A stretch of DNA of 64,000 nucleotides from Nocardia blacklockiae (GTDB lineage Bacteria > Actinomycetota > Actinomycetes > Mycobacteriales > Mycobacteriaceae), in assembly GCF_015477355.1 (NCBI RefSeq), contig NZ_JADLRJ010000021.1, positions 1 to 64,000 of the forward strand, in the 5' to 3' direction. Made by a program: the position numbers and the translations under genes. Below are positions 26,078-34,863 of this stretch, piece by piece. Position 1 is the first letter of the stretch. Each line of letters begins with the position of its first letter. The notes under the pieces are model-generated. The model saw nothing but the letters and a program-made list of their open reading frames with translations. It was not told where the DNA came from and made no database searches.

Positions 26078-27136
26078 TCAGCGGCGTGCGCGTTCGAGTC
26101 GGGCGTGAGCGCGCATCAATTCGCCGGGATTGGTCTGTGCTGCGAGCAGGGACAGTTCCCCGCACAGCACGGTGGCGGCCGCGAGGGCGGCGAGCCGGCG
26201 GGCGTTCGTGCCCGGCGGTCTCGGCTCGCGGCAACCCAGCCGAGTGAGAGCGTGCTCGACATGGGGGTGGTGTTTGCCGTTGCCGATAGTGCCGACGATC
26301 AGGTTGGGCAGCGTGCAGGAGAAGTAGAGGTCGCCGTCGCGGTCGTCGGCGCGGGTGATGCCTTGCGAGCCCTCGACGATGTTGGCCGCGTCCTGTCCGG
26401 TGGCGAGGTAGAACCCGAGCAGCATGTTGGCGTAATGCGCGTTCGCGGAACGGATTCCGCCCGCGATCAGGGTGCCGATCAGGTTCTTGCGGGTGTTGAG
26501 CGCGGCGATGCGAGCCGCCGTGGTGTGCAGGCGGCGCTCGACGATCTCGCGCGGGACGGTGATCTCCGCGACGACGTTCTTGCCCCGGCCCAGGATGCCG
26601 TTGACGGCGCTGGCCTTCTTGTCGGTGCAGTAGTTGCCCGACACCGACACGTAGCGCAAACCCGGGAGGTCGGCGAGGAGTCGTGCGGTGAGCTGGTCGG
26701 CGGCCTGAGTGGTCATATTGTGGCCGGCGGCGTCACCGGTGGTGAATTCGAAGCGCAGATAGAGCAGATTTCCGACGATCTGATGGTGCACGTCGATCAG
26801 TCGGGCGTGGCGGCTGCCCGCGGCGACGACGTCACGAAGTTCGTCGAACCGCTCTCGGACATGCGCGACGGCGGCGAGAGCGGTTCCCGCGTCATCGGCC
26901 TCCACCACGATGGAACGGGTCATTCTGTCGTCGAGAACCGTCGCCACGATGCCGCGATCGACCAGTGCCGACACGGCGGCGCCGCGCCGGACCGACGGCC
27001 ACAGCGGCGTCTCGAAAGTGGCCAGGGGAACATCGAATTCGCCGGTGACAGTGTTGCCGCCGATGCGCACGGGCCCGAGCCAGGCCATCGGCACCACGGC
27101 ATGGTCATCGGTAGTTGTGCCGTGCGGAGCGCTCAT
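26078..27136 (-). CDS. mvaA: HMG-CoA reductase (operon copy)
   Basis: Encodes 352 residues from ATG 27136, which overlaps the isomerase stop (ATGA). Motifs are FETPLW with Glu42, TTGDAAGHNMTT, TDKKASAVN with the catalytic lysine, GQDAANI and a terminal RAHARLER histidine. The length matches reductases of Streptomyces mevalonate clusters, which use NADPH. It is shorter than and diverged from the copy at 13675-14868, so the two are not recent duplicates. Confidence 0.93.
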   Translation of the reverse strand: MSAPHGTTTDDHAVVPMAWLGPVRIGGNTVTGEFDVPLATFETPLWPSVRRGAAVSALVDRGIVATVLDDRMTRSIVVEADDAGTALAAVAHVRERFDELRDVVAAGSRHARLIDVHHQIVGNLLYLRFEFTTGDAAGHNMTTQAADQLTARLLADLPGLRYVSVSGNYCTDKKASAVNGILGRGKNVVAEITVPREIVERRLHTTAARIAALNTRKNLIGTLIAGGIRSANAHYANMLLGFYLATGQDAANIVEGSQGITRADDRDGDLYFSCTLPNLIVGTIGNGKHHPHVEHALTRLGCREPRPPGTNARRLAALAAATVLCGELSLLAAQTNPGELMRAHARLERARR

Positions 27137-28275
27137 GCCGGAACTCGCCTTCCGGCCGGGTGCCGCGACGACGCATTGTCCGGTGGGGATTCCGGCGCGC
27201 TCGCAGCGCTGCGACGGGCGAAGTGCCGCGTATCGATACCCGCTCCACGGCAATAGGTTTCGACGGAACCAGTCAGCAGCAGGTCACACGTTGTCAGCGA
27301 GCGGGGCGTCGCGGCGCCGAGCACCGTCATGATCGAGACGAGGTGATCGAGCCAGTCCCGGATCGTCGTGACGAGCGCGTCGGTGCCTCGGTCGAGCAGG
27401 ATCGTGAGGAATGCCCCGGCCACTCCGGCCGCACGGGCACCGAGTGCGAGGGCGCGTGCGACGTCGAGCGGTGAGCGAATGCCGCCCGAGGCGAGCAGCG
27501 GGATGCGGCCGAGGTCGGCGGACTCGAGCAGACAGGCCGGCGTGGACTGTCCCCAGCCTTCGAGGTAGGAGAAGCCCTGGTCGTCGCGCCGCCGGTTCTC
27601 GATGCGCGCGAAGTCGGTGCCGCCGCGTCCGCCGACGTCGGCGGCCGCGACTCCGAGGTCGGCCAGCCGGGCGACGGTGGCGCGGCTGAGGCCGAATCCG
27701 ACCTCCTTCACGATCACCGGCACGTCCACGGTGGCGGCGATGGCTTCGATCCGCCGTGCCCGGTGCGCGAAGGCGCGGTCGCCCTCGGGCATCACGATCT
27801 CCTGGACCGCGTTGAGGTGGATCTGCAGCGCGTCGGCCTCGAGCAGATCGATCGCACGCCGAGCCTGGCCGGGAGTGGTGTTGGCGTTGACGTTCGCGAA
27901 GACCACGCCACGCGGGTTGTGTGTGCGCAGGACGCGATAGGTGTCGGCCACCGCGGGGTCGCGCAGGTAGGCGCTCATCGACCCGGCGGCGATCGGTAGT
28001 CCGGTCTCGGCGGCCGCGACGGCCAGTTCGCGGTTGATCTCGCCGGTGCGGGCGCTGCCGCCTGTCATGCCGTTGATGAACAGCGGTGCCGGCCAACGAC
28101 TTCCGGCCACTTCGACGGTCGGGTCCACACCGGCGCGGTCGATGCTCGCGAGTGCGTGATGCACGAAACGCACACCGTCGAAGTCGTTGTCCTCGGCGGG
28201 TCGCCGGTGTTGGTCGACCGCCAATCGCACATGGTCGTCCTTGCGGTGGCCGATCGAGTCCGGACGGGTCATCAT
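27133..28275 (-). CDS. fni: Type 2 isopentenyl diphosphate isomerase
   Basis: Encodes 380 residues from ATG 28275; an adjacent ATG at 28272 is equally likely, with GGAAAGAGG just upstream. This is the FMN-dependent enzyme that interconverts IPP and DMAPP. Seen are RKDDHVRLA at the start, FINGMTGGS, AAGSMSAYL, IHLNAVQEIVMPEGDR, VIVKEVGFG and DVGGRGGTDF, all typical of the type 2 TIM-barrel family. The stop overlaps the reductase start by four bases, implying coupled translation. The C-terminus has about 25 extra Ser/Pro-rich residues. Confidence 0.93.
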   Translation of the reverse strand: MMTRPDSIGHRKDDHVRLAVDQHRRPAEDNDFDGVRFVHHALASIDRAGVDPTVEVAGSRWPAPLFINGMTGGSARTGEINRELAVAAAETGLPIAAGSMSAYLRDPAVADTYRVLRTHNPRGVVFANVNANTTPGQARRAIDLLEADALQIHLNAVQEIVMPEGDRAFAHRARRIEAIAATVDVPVIVKEVGFGLSRATVARLADLGVAAADVGGRGGTDFARIENRRRDDQGFSYLEGWGQSTPACLLESADLGRIPLLASGGIRSPLDVARALALGARAAGVAGAFLTILLDRGTDALVTTIRDWLDHLVSIMTVLGAATPRSLTTCDLLLTGSVETYCRGAGIDTRHFARRSAASAPESPPDNASSRHPAGRRVPA

Positions 28276-28417
28276 GCCTCTTTCCACGGAATCGGTGACG
28301 GTGATTCCAGACTCGCCCGTTCGGCGTCCGGACAGAACGCACAGCTGCGCATACGTCGAATGTGCGGCGTGCATAGTCGCCGACGCAGGGCGAGGCGGCA
28401 GCCGTCAGTGGTGATGA

Positions 28418-29527
28418 TCAGGACGGATGCGGCCGCGAGGAGTCGGGGTGGCGGTACACCCCCAGTGGAATATGCCTGATTCCGGCGGCGGCCCAGCGGT
28501 CGATGATCGCGGTGGCCTGTTCGGGGCGAGTGCGATCGACGACGGCGATGCCGCAGTCCCCGCCGCCGGCGCCGGAGGATTTGGCCGCGGCGCCGGCGAG
28601 ATCGGCCGCGGCGCAGAGCGTGTCGAGTTCGGGGGTGCGGATCCCGAGCGCGGCCATGTCGTCAAGGTCGTCGAGCAGTTCTCGGGCCCTGCGTATCTCG
28701 TGCTGAACGCCGATGACGTCATCGGCGTCCAACGCCGTGACCATGCGTTCGACGCAGGCCGTCGTCTCGGCCAGAAACCGCGGATGCGCGCGGATACTCG
28801 CGTAGCCGGGGCCCGCGCGCCGCGTCAGCGCCGAGGACGAGGCCGGTTTTCCGGTCCATCCGACCAGCAGGCCGAGGCGGTGCGGCGGCGGCAGCGGGCG
28901 GACCGACAATCCCGGCCAGTCCGCGCGCATTGCCTCGGCCACGCCGCCGGTGGCGGCCAGTTCGGCAACGCGGCCACGGTCGGGGCTGCGGTAGGCGATC
29001 CACCCGCCCCACGTGGCGGCCGCGACATCGCCGCCCGACGCGCCCGGGTCGACGCCGACGGTGGCGAGCATGGCGAGTCGGTAACGCTCGCCGCGGCCGA
29101 GCCGCAGGCGATACCGGTCGGCCAGGGCGGAGACGGTGGCGACCGTGATCGCGGCGCTCGAGCCCAGTCCGAGTTTGTGGCCGGCGCCGTCGGTCAGTTC
29201 GGCGCCGGTGGTGGTGGCGGCGAACGGCGTCGGCTGTCCGCCGGCCTCGGCCACGAGCCGTTCCACGATATTCGCGGCCGCCAGGACATAGCGGAAGTTC
29301 TCCGGTGTGTGCCCGGTCTCCGGCGTGAGGTCGCCGTCGCGGCGTACGCAGCGCAGCTGTGTTCCGCTACCGAGGTCCGAGGTGAATGTGGTTTCCGCGC
29401 AGAGAGTTTCGGTGACCGTGACGGTGACGCAACGGTCCACGGCGACAACGACGGCGGGATGCCCCGGTTGTAGCACGGCGTACTCACCGGCGAGGAAGAG
29501 TTTGCCCGGAGCGACACGGCGGATCAC
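28418..29527 (-). CDS. mvaK2: Phosphomevalonate kinase
   Basis: Encodes 369 residues from GTG 29527, overlapping the decarboxylase stop by four bases (GTGA). It is a GHMP-fold kinase with APGKLFLAGEYAVL at the N-terminus, the ATP loop KLGLGSSAAITVATV, and SSGAGGGDCGIAV near the C-terminus. It phosphorylates mevalonate 5-phosphate to the diphosphate. A gap of about 140 bp separates it from the isomerase. This is the largest gap inside the mevalonate-enzyme part and could hold a secondary promoter. Confidence 0.92.
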   Translation of the reverse strand: MIRRVAPGKLFLAGEYAVLQPGHPAVVVAVDRCVTVTVTETLCAETTFTSDLGSGTQLRCVRRDGDLTPETGHTPENFRYVLAAANIVERLVAEAGGQPTPFAATTTGAELTDGAGHKLGLGSSAAITVATVSALADRYRLRLGRGERYRLAMLATVGVDPGASGGDVAAATWGGWIAYRSPDRGRVAELAATGGVAEAMRADWPGLSVRPLPPPHRLGLLVGWTGKPASSSALTRRAGPGYASIRAHPRFLAETTACVERMVTALDADDVIGVQHEIRRARELLDDLDDMAALGIRTPELDTLCAAADLAGAAAKSSGAGGGDCGIAVVDRTRPEQATAIIDRWAAAGIRHIPLGVYRHPDSSRPHPS

Positions 29528-30567
29528 GGTTCGGCACCACCGGTCACGGTCACGCCCGGACCCGGGCGTGCGATGCGGATCGACACCAGGTCGCCGAGTT
29601 CGCGCAGCGCGACCACCACCCGTGCCGCGTGGTGGCGGGCGCACAGGACCGCGACGTTGGGGCCGGCGTCGATGGTGGCGTAGGCCGGAATGCCGTCCGC
29701 CCTGAGCCTGTCGACGCGGTCGAGAATCCGCAGCGACTGCGGCGCGAGGTAGCGGATCGACGGCTGCGCCGCGAGCAGCACCGCGTGCATGCCCAAAGCG
29801 TTGTGCTCGGCGATTTGCCCGGCACGCACCAGGTCTCCGGCCGCCAGCGCGGTCCGGACCTGTTCCAGGTCGGTCCGTGTCGCGGCGGCCCACGGCAGGT
29901 AGAACGGGGAACTCGCCATCGAGTGGCGCATCGCGGTGCGGCTCGGCAACGTCTTGGGTCCGGCGTCGACGATCGCGATCACCAGAGCGGCGTCCACTGT
30001 GTATGGGGTCGGCTCGGCATAACAGCTCTCGTCGCCGGCGGCTCCGAATCCTGTTCCGGCATGCCAGGTGACGAATCCTCCGAAGATCGAGCGGCACGCC
30101 GACCCCGACCCGCGTCGCGCCAACCGCGACAAGCCCCGGGCGTCCGATTCGATGCCGTACGCTCTCGCCGCCGCCGCGGCGAGGGCCGCGAAACCGCTTG
30201 CGGACGAGGCCAATCCGGCTCCGGTGGGTACGGTGTTGTTTGTTTCCACCCGCGCTCGTTCGGAGCGGCCCGCCTTGTCGCGCACCAGATCGAGGAATCG
30301 TTCGACCCGCAGACGCGTCCGCGGGGAGGCGTCCCGCCCGTTCAGCGTCACCGCGTCGACAGCCGCCCTCGGCCGCAGCGTGACCCGGGTGGTGGTGGGG
30401 AAGACGTCCAGAGTCATAGAGAGGCTGCCGGTGACCGGCAGGACCAGCGATTCGTCGCGTTTGCCCCAATACTTCACCAACGCCATGTTCGGATAGGCGA
30501 CCGCGACCGGACCGCCTCGGCCGCCGGCGAAAATGGTTGAGCGGTGGGTGGTTTCGGAGGTACTCAT
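29524..30567 (-). CDS. mvaD: Diphosphomevalonate decarboxylase
   Basis: Encodes 347 residues from ATG 30567, overlapping the mevalonate kinase stop (ATGA). It decarboxylates mevalonate diphosphate to IPP using ATP. The family pattern is clear: NMALVKYWGKRD near the N-terminus, TGSLSMTLD, PTGAGLASSASGFAAL, RRGSGSACRSIFGGF and DAGPNVAVLC. It is flanked by overlapping kinases and so is translated with them. Confidence 0.93.
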   Translation of the reverse strand: MSTSETTHRSTIFAGGRGGPVAVAYPNMALVKYWGKRDESLVLPVTGSLSMTLDVFPTTTRVTLRPRAAVDAVTLNGRDASPRTRLRVERFLDLVRDKAGRSERARVETNNTVPTGAGLASSASGFAALAAAAARAYGIESDARGLSRLARRGSGSACRSIFGGFVTWHAGTGFGAAGDESCYAEPTPYTVDAALVIAIVDAGPKTLPSRTAMRHSMASSPFYLPWAAATRTDLEQVRTALAAGDLVRAGQIAEHNALGMHAVLLAAQPSIRYLAPQSLRILDRVDRLRADGIPAYATIDAGPNVAVLCARHHAARVVVALRELGDLVSIRIARPGPGVTVTGGAEP

Positions 30568-31559
30568 CGGCAATCCTGTGTCATCGGCACGATCCACGTC
30601 CGGGCGGCGCCCGCCGCCGCGAGTGCTTCGCGGACGGTCGAGGCGTGCCGCGGTTCGGTCAGCGCGAGCAGACATCCGCCCAGCCCGCCGCCGGTCAGTT
30701 TCGCGCCGAGGGCACCCGCCCGCAGTGCGACGTCTATCAGCCGGTCCAGCTGCGGAGTACTGACGCCCAACTCGCGGAGCAATCCTTGAAATTCGTTGAG
30801 CCGCACACCCAGTGCCGACAGCTGTCCCGCCTCCAGCTCGGCCGTGGCGGCGTCGGCGAGCCGACCCGCAGAGGTCAGGATCCGGCGGGCGTTCGCGTGA
30901 TCTTCCGCCAAGACGGCGCGCACGGAGTCGACCGCCGCCCGGGTACAGCCGGCCGCACCGCTGTCTGCCACCACCAGGACGGCATCCGCGATCGGCCGGA
31001 TCGGTCGGGTGATGCCGGCGTCGAACCGGATCGGTCCCCGCGCGATCGCCGCCGCGGCGTCGACGCCGCTGGCGCGGCCGTGCGCGACCTTTTCACCGAC
31101 CTGTACGAGGCTGTACAGGGAGCGCTCGTCGAGCGGGATGCCGTAGCGGTCGGCGACGGCGCGGACCGCCGCCGCGGCCGCCGCGGCGCTGGACCCCAGC
31201 CCCCGAGCGGGCGGCACAACGCTGCGAATGTGCACCTCGACTCGGTCGGCGCGCGGATCCCAGCGACGTAGTGCCGCCGCGGTCGCCGCTGCCACGCCGG
31301 AGCCGGCCGGGACCGTGTCGGCGCTGCAGACGAACTTGCTCTCCATTGTCCCGGCCGACCTCGACGGCGGTGCCGAGAGCGGCTGCATCAGTGCTGAGGC
31401 GGTCGAATTATGAAGCACTGCTTCGACTTTCAAGCCGGTCGCGGGAATCGCGATGGCCGGCATCCCATAGACGACGGTGTGCTCACCGAGCAGGATCACC
31501 TTCCCGTGCGCGTGGCCTGTCCCGAGTACTCGCTCCGGCGCCGTATCGGTGGAAGTCAT
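30564..31559 (-). CDS. mvk: Mevalonate kinase
   Basis: Encodes 331 residues from ATG 31559. It is a GHMP kinase with HGKVILLGEHTVVYG at residues 18-32, PPARGLGSSAAAAAAAV as the phosphate loop, and KLTGGGLGGCLLAL near the end. It converts mevalonate to mevalonate 5-phosphate. As the first gene of the leftward operon it carries the leader with conserved element B. The open frame upstream to 31730 is only that leader. Gene order matches Streptomyces sp. CL190-type clusters (established). Confidence 0.93.
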   Translation of the reverse strand: MTSTDTAPERVLGTGHAHGKVILLGEHTVVYGMPAIAIPATGLKVEAVLHNSTASALMQPLSAPPSRSAGTMESKFVCSADTVPAGSGVAAATAAALRRWDPRADRVEVHIRSVVPPARGLGSSAAAAAAAVRAVADRYGIPLDERSLYSLVQVGEKVAHGRASGVDAAAAIARGPIRFDAGITRPIRPIADAVLVVADSGAAGCTRAAVDSVRAVLAEDHANARRILTSAGRLADAATAELEAGQLSALGVRLNEFQGLLRELGVSTPQLDRLIDVALRAGALGAKLTGGGLGGCLLALTEPRHASTVREALAAAGAARTWIVPMTQDCR

Positions 31560-31634
31560 GGCCGTGCCAACTCCTGCCTTCCGCGGTCGCGGCCGGCGTC
31601 GCGACGGTGCGGTCGTTCGGTGATGGGGACGATG

Positions 31635-31740
31635 CCGCGATATTCGGCATCCGGTGTCGTTCCAGAATGCTGCCCTCGCCGTAGTAGCCGGAAGACTCCG
31701 CTGCGCATGGGCGGCATGCGTGGCCCGCATACTTCCGCCG
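31635..31740 (-). promoter_or_regulatory. Conserved structured leader element, copy B
   Basis: Minus-strand partner of 10481-10588. The landmarks TATGCGGG (31731), CGCATG/CATGCG (31704-31720), GGAGTC-TTCC-GGCTAC (31684-31699) and TCTGGAAC (31666) have the same spacing as in copy A. The second hairpin keeps four base pairs plus a G-T pair and one mismatch. It ends about 75 bp before the mevalonate kinase start, inside the divergent region shared with the prenyl diphosphate synthase gene. Confidence 0.6.
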
Positions 31741-31912
31741 CGTTCCGGGTCGCGGGATCAGGCGCACGGCCCGTGCACGGCCGCGACCGAGGTATGTGAC
31801 TCGCGCATGGCGTTCATGCGCGCCGAGGCGCTCGAAGGCGTGGATTGTTGGTCGAAACTTGAACCGGCATGGGAGTTTTCGAGGCGTACAACGCAACGAG
31901 TAGGGGAGTCGA

Positions 31913-32938
31913 ATGACCGGAACACTGGCAACAGGCACCCAGATCGACGGCATTCTGGCTCGTGCCCGTCGGCTCTGTGAACCCGCTCTGCGCGAGGCTG
32001 TGGAATCCATGCCCGAGCCCTTGCGGCACATGGGGCTCTACCACTTCGGCTGGTCCGATCGGGAGGGAAATCCGACGAACAGCGGGTGGGGCAAAGGATT
32101 CCGGTCGGCGCTGGCGTTCGCCTCGGCAACGGCGTGCGGAGCGGAGGCGGCCGCAGCACTACCGGCGGCGGTCGCGGTGGAATTGTTGCACAACTTCACT
32201 TTGGTGCACGACGACGTGATGGATGGTGATCGACTGCGGCGTGGTCGTGCCACGGTGTGGGACGTCTGGGGCGCTCCGGCCGCGATCTGCCTCGGCGACG
32301 CGTTGCACGCCATGGCTGTTCGGGTGCTGGCCGGCGACCGCGACGCCGACATCGCCGACGCGGCGGTGTCCCGGCTCGAGCTCGCGGCGGTACACGTGTG
32401 CCGCGGGCAATGCCAGGACTGCGCTTTCGAAGCCGGCGGCCACGTCGAGATCGACGACTACCTGACCATGGCCGCCGCCAAGACCGGGGTTCTGATGGGC
32501 TGCGCATGCGCGCTGGGCGCACTGTTCGCGGCCGGTGCATCGGCGCCGCTCGCTGCGTTCGAGACCTTCGGCCGAGACATCGGTGTGGCATTCCAGATCA
32601 CCGACGACATCCTGGGCATCTGGGGAGATCCGGCGCGGACCGGCAAGGCGGTCGGCGCGGACGTGATGCGTCGCAAGCGCTCGTTCCCCATCCTGCTTGC
32701 TCTGGAATCGGAAACCGCCGCCGGACAGGAACTTTCGCGCCTGTATCACGGCACTGCGCCGATCTCACCGGCCCACGCCACGCGGCTCGCGCGCCTGATG
32801 GAGTCGGAAGGGTGCCTGCAACGCTGCGAACGGCGAGCCGACATGCTGGTGCGCACCGCCGTCTCGGCGCTTCCCGGTGACGCGGTCAACACGGACCTGG
32901 CGGCGTTGGCGCACTCCGTCGTCCACCGCACGCGCTGA
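31913..32938 (+). CDS. Polyprenyl diphosphate synthase (trans-type, probably FPP or GGPP)
   Basis: Encodes 341 residues from ATG 31913 with AGGGGAG upstream. The first Asp-rich motif is DDVMD at 100-104 and the second is DDILG at 231-235, so it elongates DMAPP with IPP. Phe95, five residues before the first motif, is the kind of bulky residue that shortens chains in this family, which suggests farnesyl diphosphate rather than longer products (inference). It diverges from the mevalonate operon and would use its IPP and DMAPP to feed the terpene synthases. Confidence 0.9.
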   Translation: MTGTLATGTQIDGILARARRLCEPALREAVESMPEPLRHMGLYHFGWSDREGNPTNSGWGKGFRSALAFASATACGAEAAAALPAAVAVELLHNFTLVHDDVMDGDRLRRGRATVWDVWGAPAAICLGDALHAMAVRVLAGDRDADIADAAVSRLELAAVHVCRGQCQDCAFEAGGHVEIDDYLTMAAAKTGVLMGCACALGALFAAGASAPLAAFETFGRDIGVAFQITDDILGIWGDPARTGKAVGADVMRRKRSFPILLALESETAAGQELSRLYHGTAPISPAHATRLARLMESEGCLQRCERRADMLVRTAVSALPGDAVNTDLAALAHSVVHRTR

Positions 32939-33193
32939 CACGGCTTGGTCCACCTCATGCCGTGACGTGTGCGCCGGTGGCAGTCGCCGCTGCCGAAGAG
33001 ACCGAATGGTCCAGTCCCGCACGTGGAGTCGGCTCGCACCTCGACAGGTCGGCTCGGTGAAGTTTCGGTCGCTTTCCGGATTTTTCGATAGATTCGGGCT
33101 ATTACTCGTAAGTGCACTCTTGGGAGCTCAATACTGCGGGCGGCGGAGGTCTCCGCGCGCCGCGTAGGGACCGGAACGAGATTGGTTCGGGAG

Positions 33194-34597
33194 ATGACGC
33201 TATCGGAAACCACGCACATCGGGCATGTCGCGATGTCGAACCGTAGCCGTGACGTAGAAGACTGTTCCGGCAACGGGTTTCGTCCCCCCGCGCGCCGCGA
33301 GACACGTCTCGCGCAGGACGGCGTCACCGTACACCGCAGCGCCTACGGCCCACCACCTCGGATTCCCCAGCTGCCGGTGGCGGCGTGGCGAACCGATGAG
33401 ATGCGTAACGCCTTGCACAGCAAGGACATCGGCGCCGTGTTGCGCGCGTGGCGGCACCACGAGATCCATGGTCTGCGCCCGATCCCGCAGACGGTGCTCG
33501 CTCGGGCGCTGGGCATTACGCAAGGTCAGCTCAGCCGAATCGAGAACGGTCGCAACCGGGTTCGCGACCTCGACAAGCTCAGCCACTACGCGCGGGTGCT
33601 CGGAGCCCCGGCCGAGTTGTTGTGGTTCGAACTGGGTGACACCGCAGCGCCGGCCGAGCCGGCCGCGGAGCGGCTCCGACTACCGAACGGCGCCCTCGTC
33701 GCAACCTCTGCGCGCGCACCCGGACCGGTCCTCGCCGAGTCGCTGCTGTCCACGCTCGACGAGTACGTGCGCGCCGACCGGCTGGCGGGATCGTCTCCGC
33801 TGCTCCCGGTCGTTACTCAGCAGGAGCGGTTCATCGACGATCTCGAGCAGTCGGGCAGCGCGGCTGTCCGCTCGAAATTGCGTGCCGTGCACGCTCGATT
33901 CGCCGAATTCCTCGCGTGGCTACACCAGGATTCCGCGAACCTGCCCGCCGCGGCGGAATGGGCCGCGCGTGCCGCGGCACTCGCCCGCGAAGCCGGGGAC
34001 GACCACCTCCTGTCCTATATCCGCTTACGGCAGAGCAGCGTCGCCGCGGACGTGGGGGATGCGCACGAGACGCTCTATCTCGCCCAGGCGGCACTGCACG
34101 ATACGGGGGATCTGACGCACCGGCACCGTGCGATGGCGCAGTGTCAGTTCGCCCACGGATACGCCCGTCTCGGCGATGTCGACAACTGCCGCCGTGCTCT
34201 CGACCGTGCGACTCGGCACGCCGCGCGACCCGCCGAAGCCGCCGACCTCGCGCGGCACTGCACACCGGACTATGTCGCCATGGAAGCGGCGCTCTGCCTG
34301 ATCGATATCGGGCACCCCGAACAGGCGATAGATTTGCTGGAACCACGATTGCCGGGTTGGCGTCCGGAGAATCGACGCGACTTCGGCCGGAGCCTGGCTG
34401 TTCTCGCCCTTGCTCTGGCTGCCGCCGGAGAGCCCGACCGGGCGGTCGAAGTCGCGCGGCACGCCCTCGTGGTCGTCGCCGAGACCCATTCCGCGCGCAC
34501 CGAAATCCAGCTCTACCGACTGGTCCGGCAACTGCACGCGACCGGAGCGCACGACCACGCGGCCGAACTTCGCATCGCCCTGCACGGCGCTCTGTAG
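33194..34597 (+). CDS. XRE-family HTH regulator with TPR-like C-terminus
   Basis: Encodes 467 residues from ATG 33194; a TTG at 33182 is possible, and neither has an ideal ribosome site. The HTH lies around residues 90-145 (LARALGITQGQLSRIENGRN, then DLDKLSHYARVL). The remaining 300 residues are paired helices like tetratricopeptide repeats, with RAMAQCQFAHGYARLGD as an example. Such regulators often sense peptides or small signals in actinobacteria. It follows the prenyl synthase and precedes a paralogue, and may regulate the terpenoid operon (inference). The N-terminal zinc ribbon of the paralogue is degenerate here. Confidence 0.85.
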   Translation: MTLSETTHIGHVAMSNRSRDVEDCSGNGFRPPARRETRLAQDGVTVHRSAYGPPPRIPQLPVAAWRTDEMRNALHSKDIGAVLRAWRHHEIHGLRPIPQTVLARALGITQGQLSRIENGRNRVRDLDKLSHYARVLGAPAELLWFELGDTAAPAEPAAERLRLPNGALVATSARAPGPVLAESLLSTLDEYVRADRLAGSSPLLPVVTQQERFIDDLEQSGSAAVRSKLRAVHARFAEFLAWLHQDSANLPAAAEWAARAAALAREAGDDHLLSYIRLRQSSVAADVGDAHETLYLAQAALHDTGDLTHRHRAMAQCQFAHGYARLGDVDNCRRALDRATRHAARPAEAADLARHCTPDYVAMEAALCLIDIGHPEQAIDLLEPRLPGWRPENRRDFGRSLAVLALALAAAGEPDRAVEVARHALVVVAETHSARTEIQLYRLVRQLHATGAHDHAAELRIALHGAL

Positions 34598-34863
34598 CCG
34601 TCGAGACAAGAGATTCCGCGCGCCGCGGCCGGAGTATTCCGCCGGAGAGGCCCGAGGAAAACTTCCGGTCGGTATTATAAATCGCTCCGAATGAGGCACG
34701 GGTATGCGCCCGTCGCATATTTCTTATACATCCTCGAGATCTCGGTAGTTCGCCTGGTCCGCCGGATATCATTGAGCTATCGGCCGGATAATGTCGAGCA
34801 CGTAATGACGGAGTACGACGCGGCCCTCTACGGCGATGGATTCTACTGATAAGAGGCTGGTGT

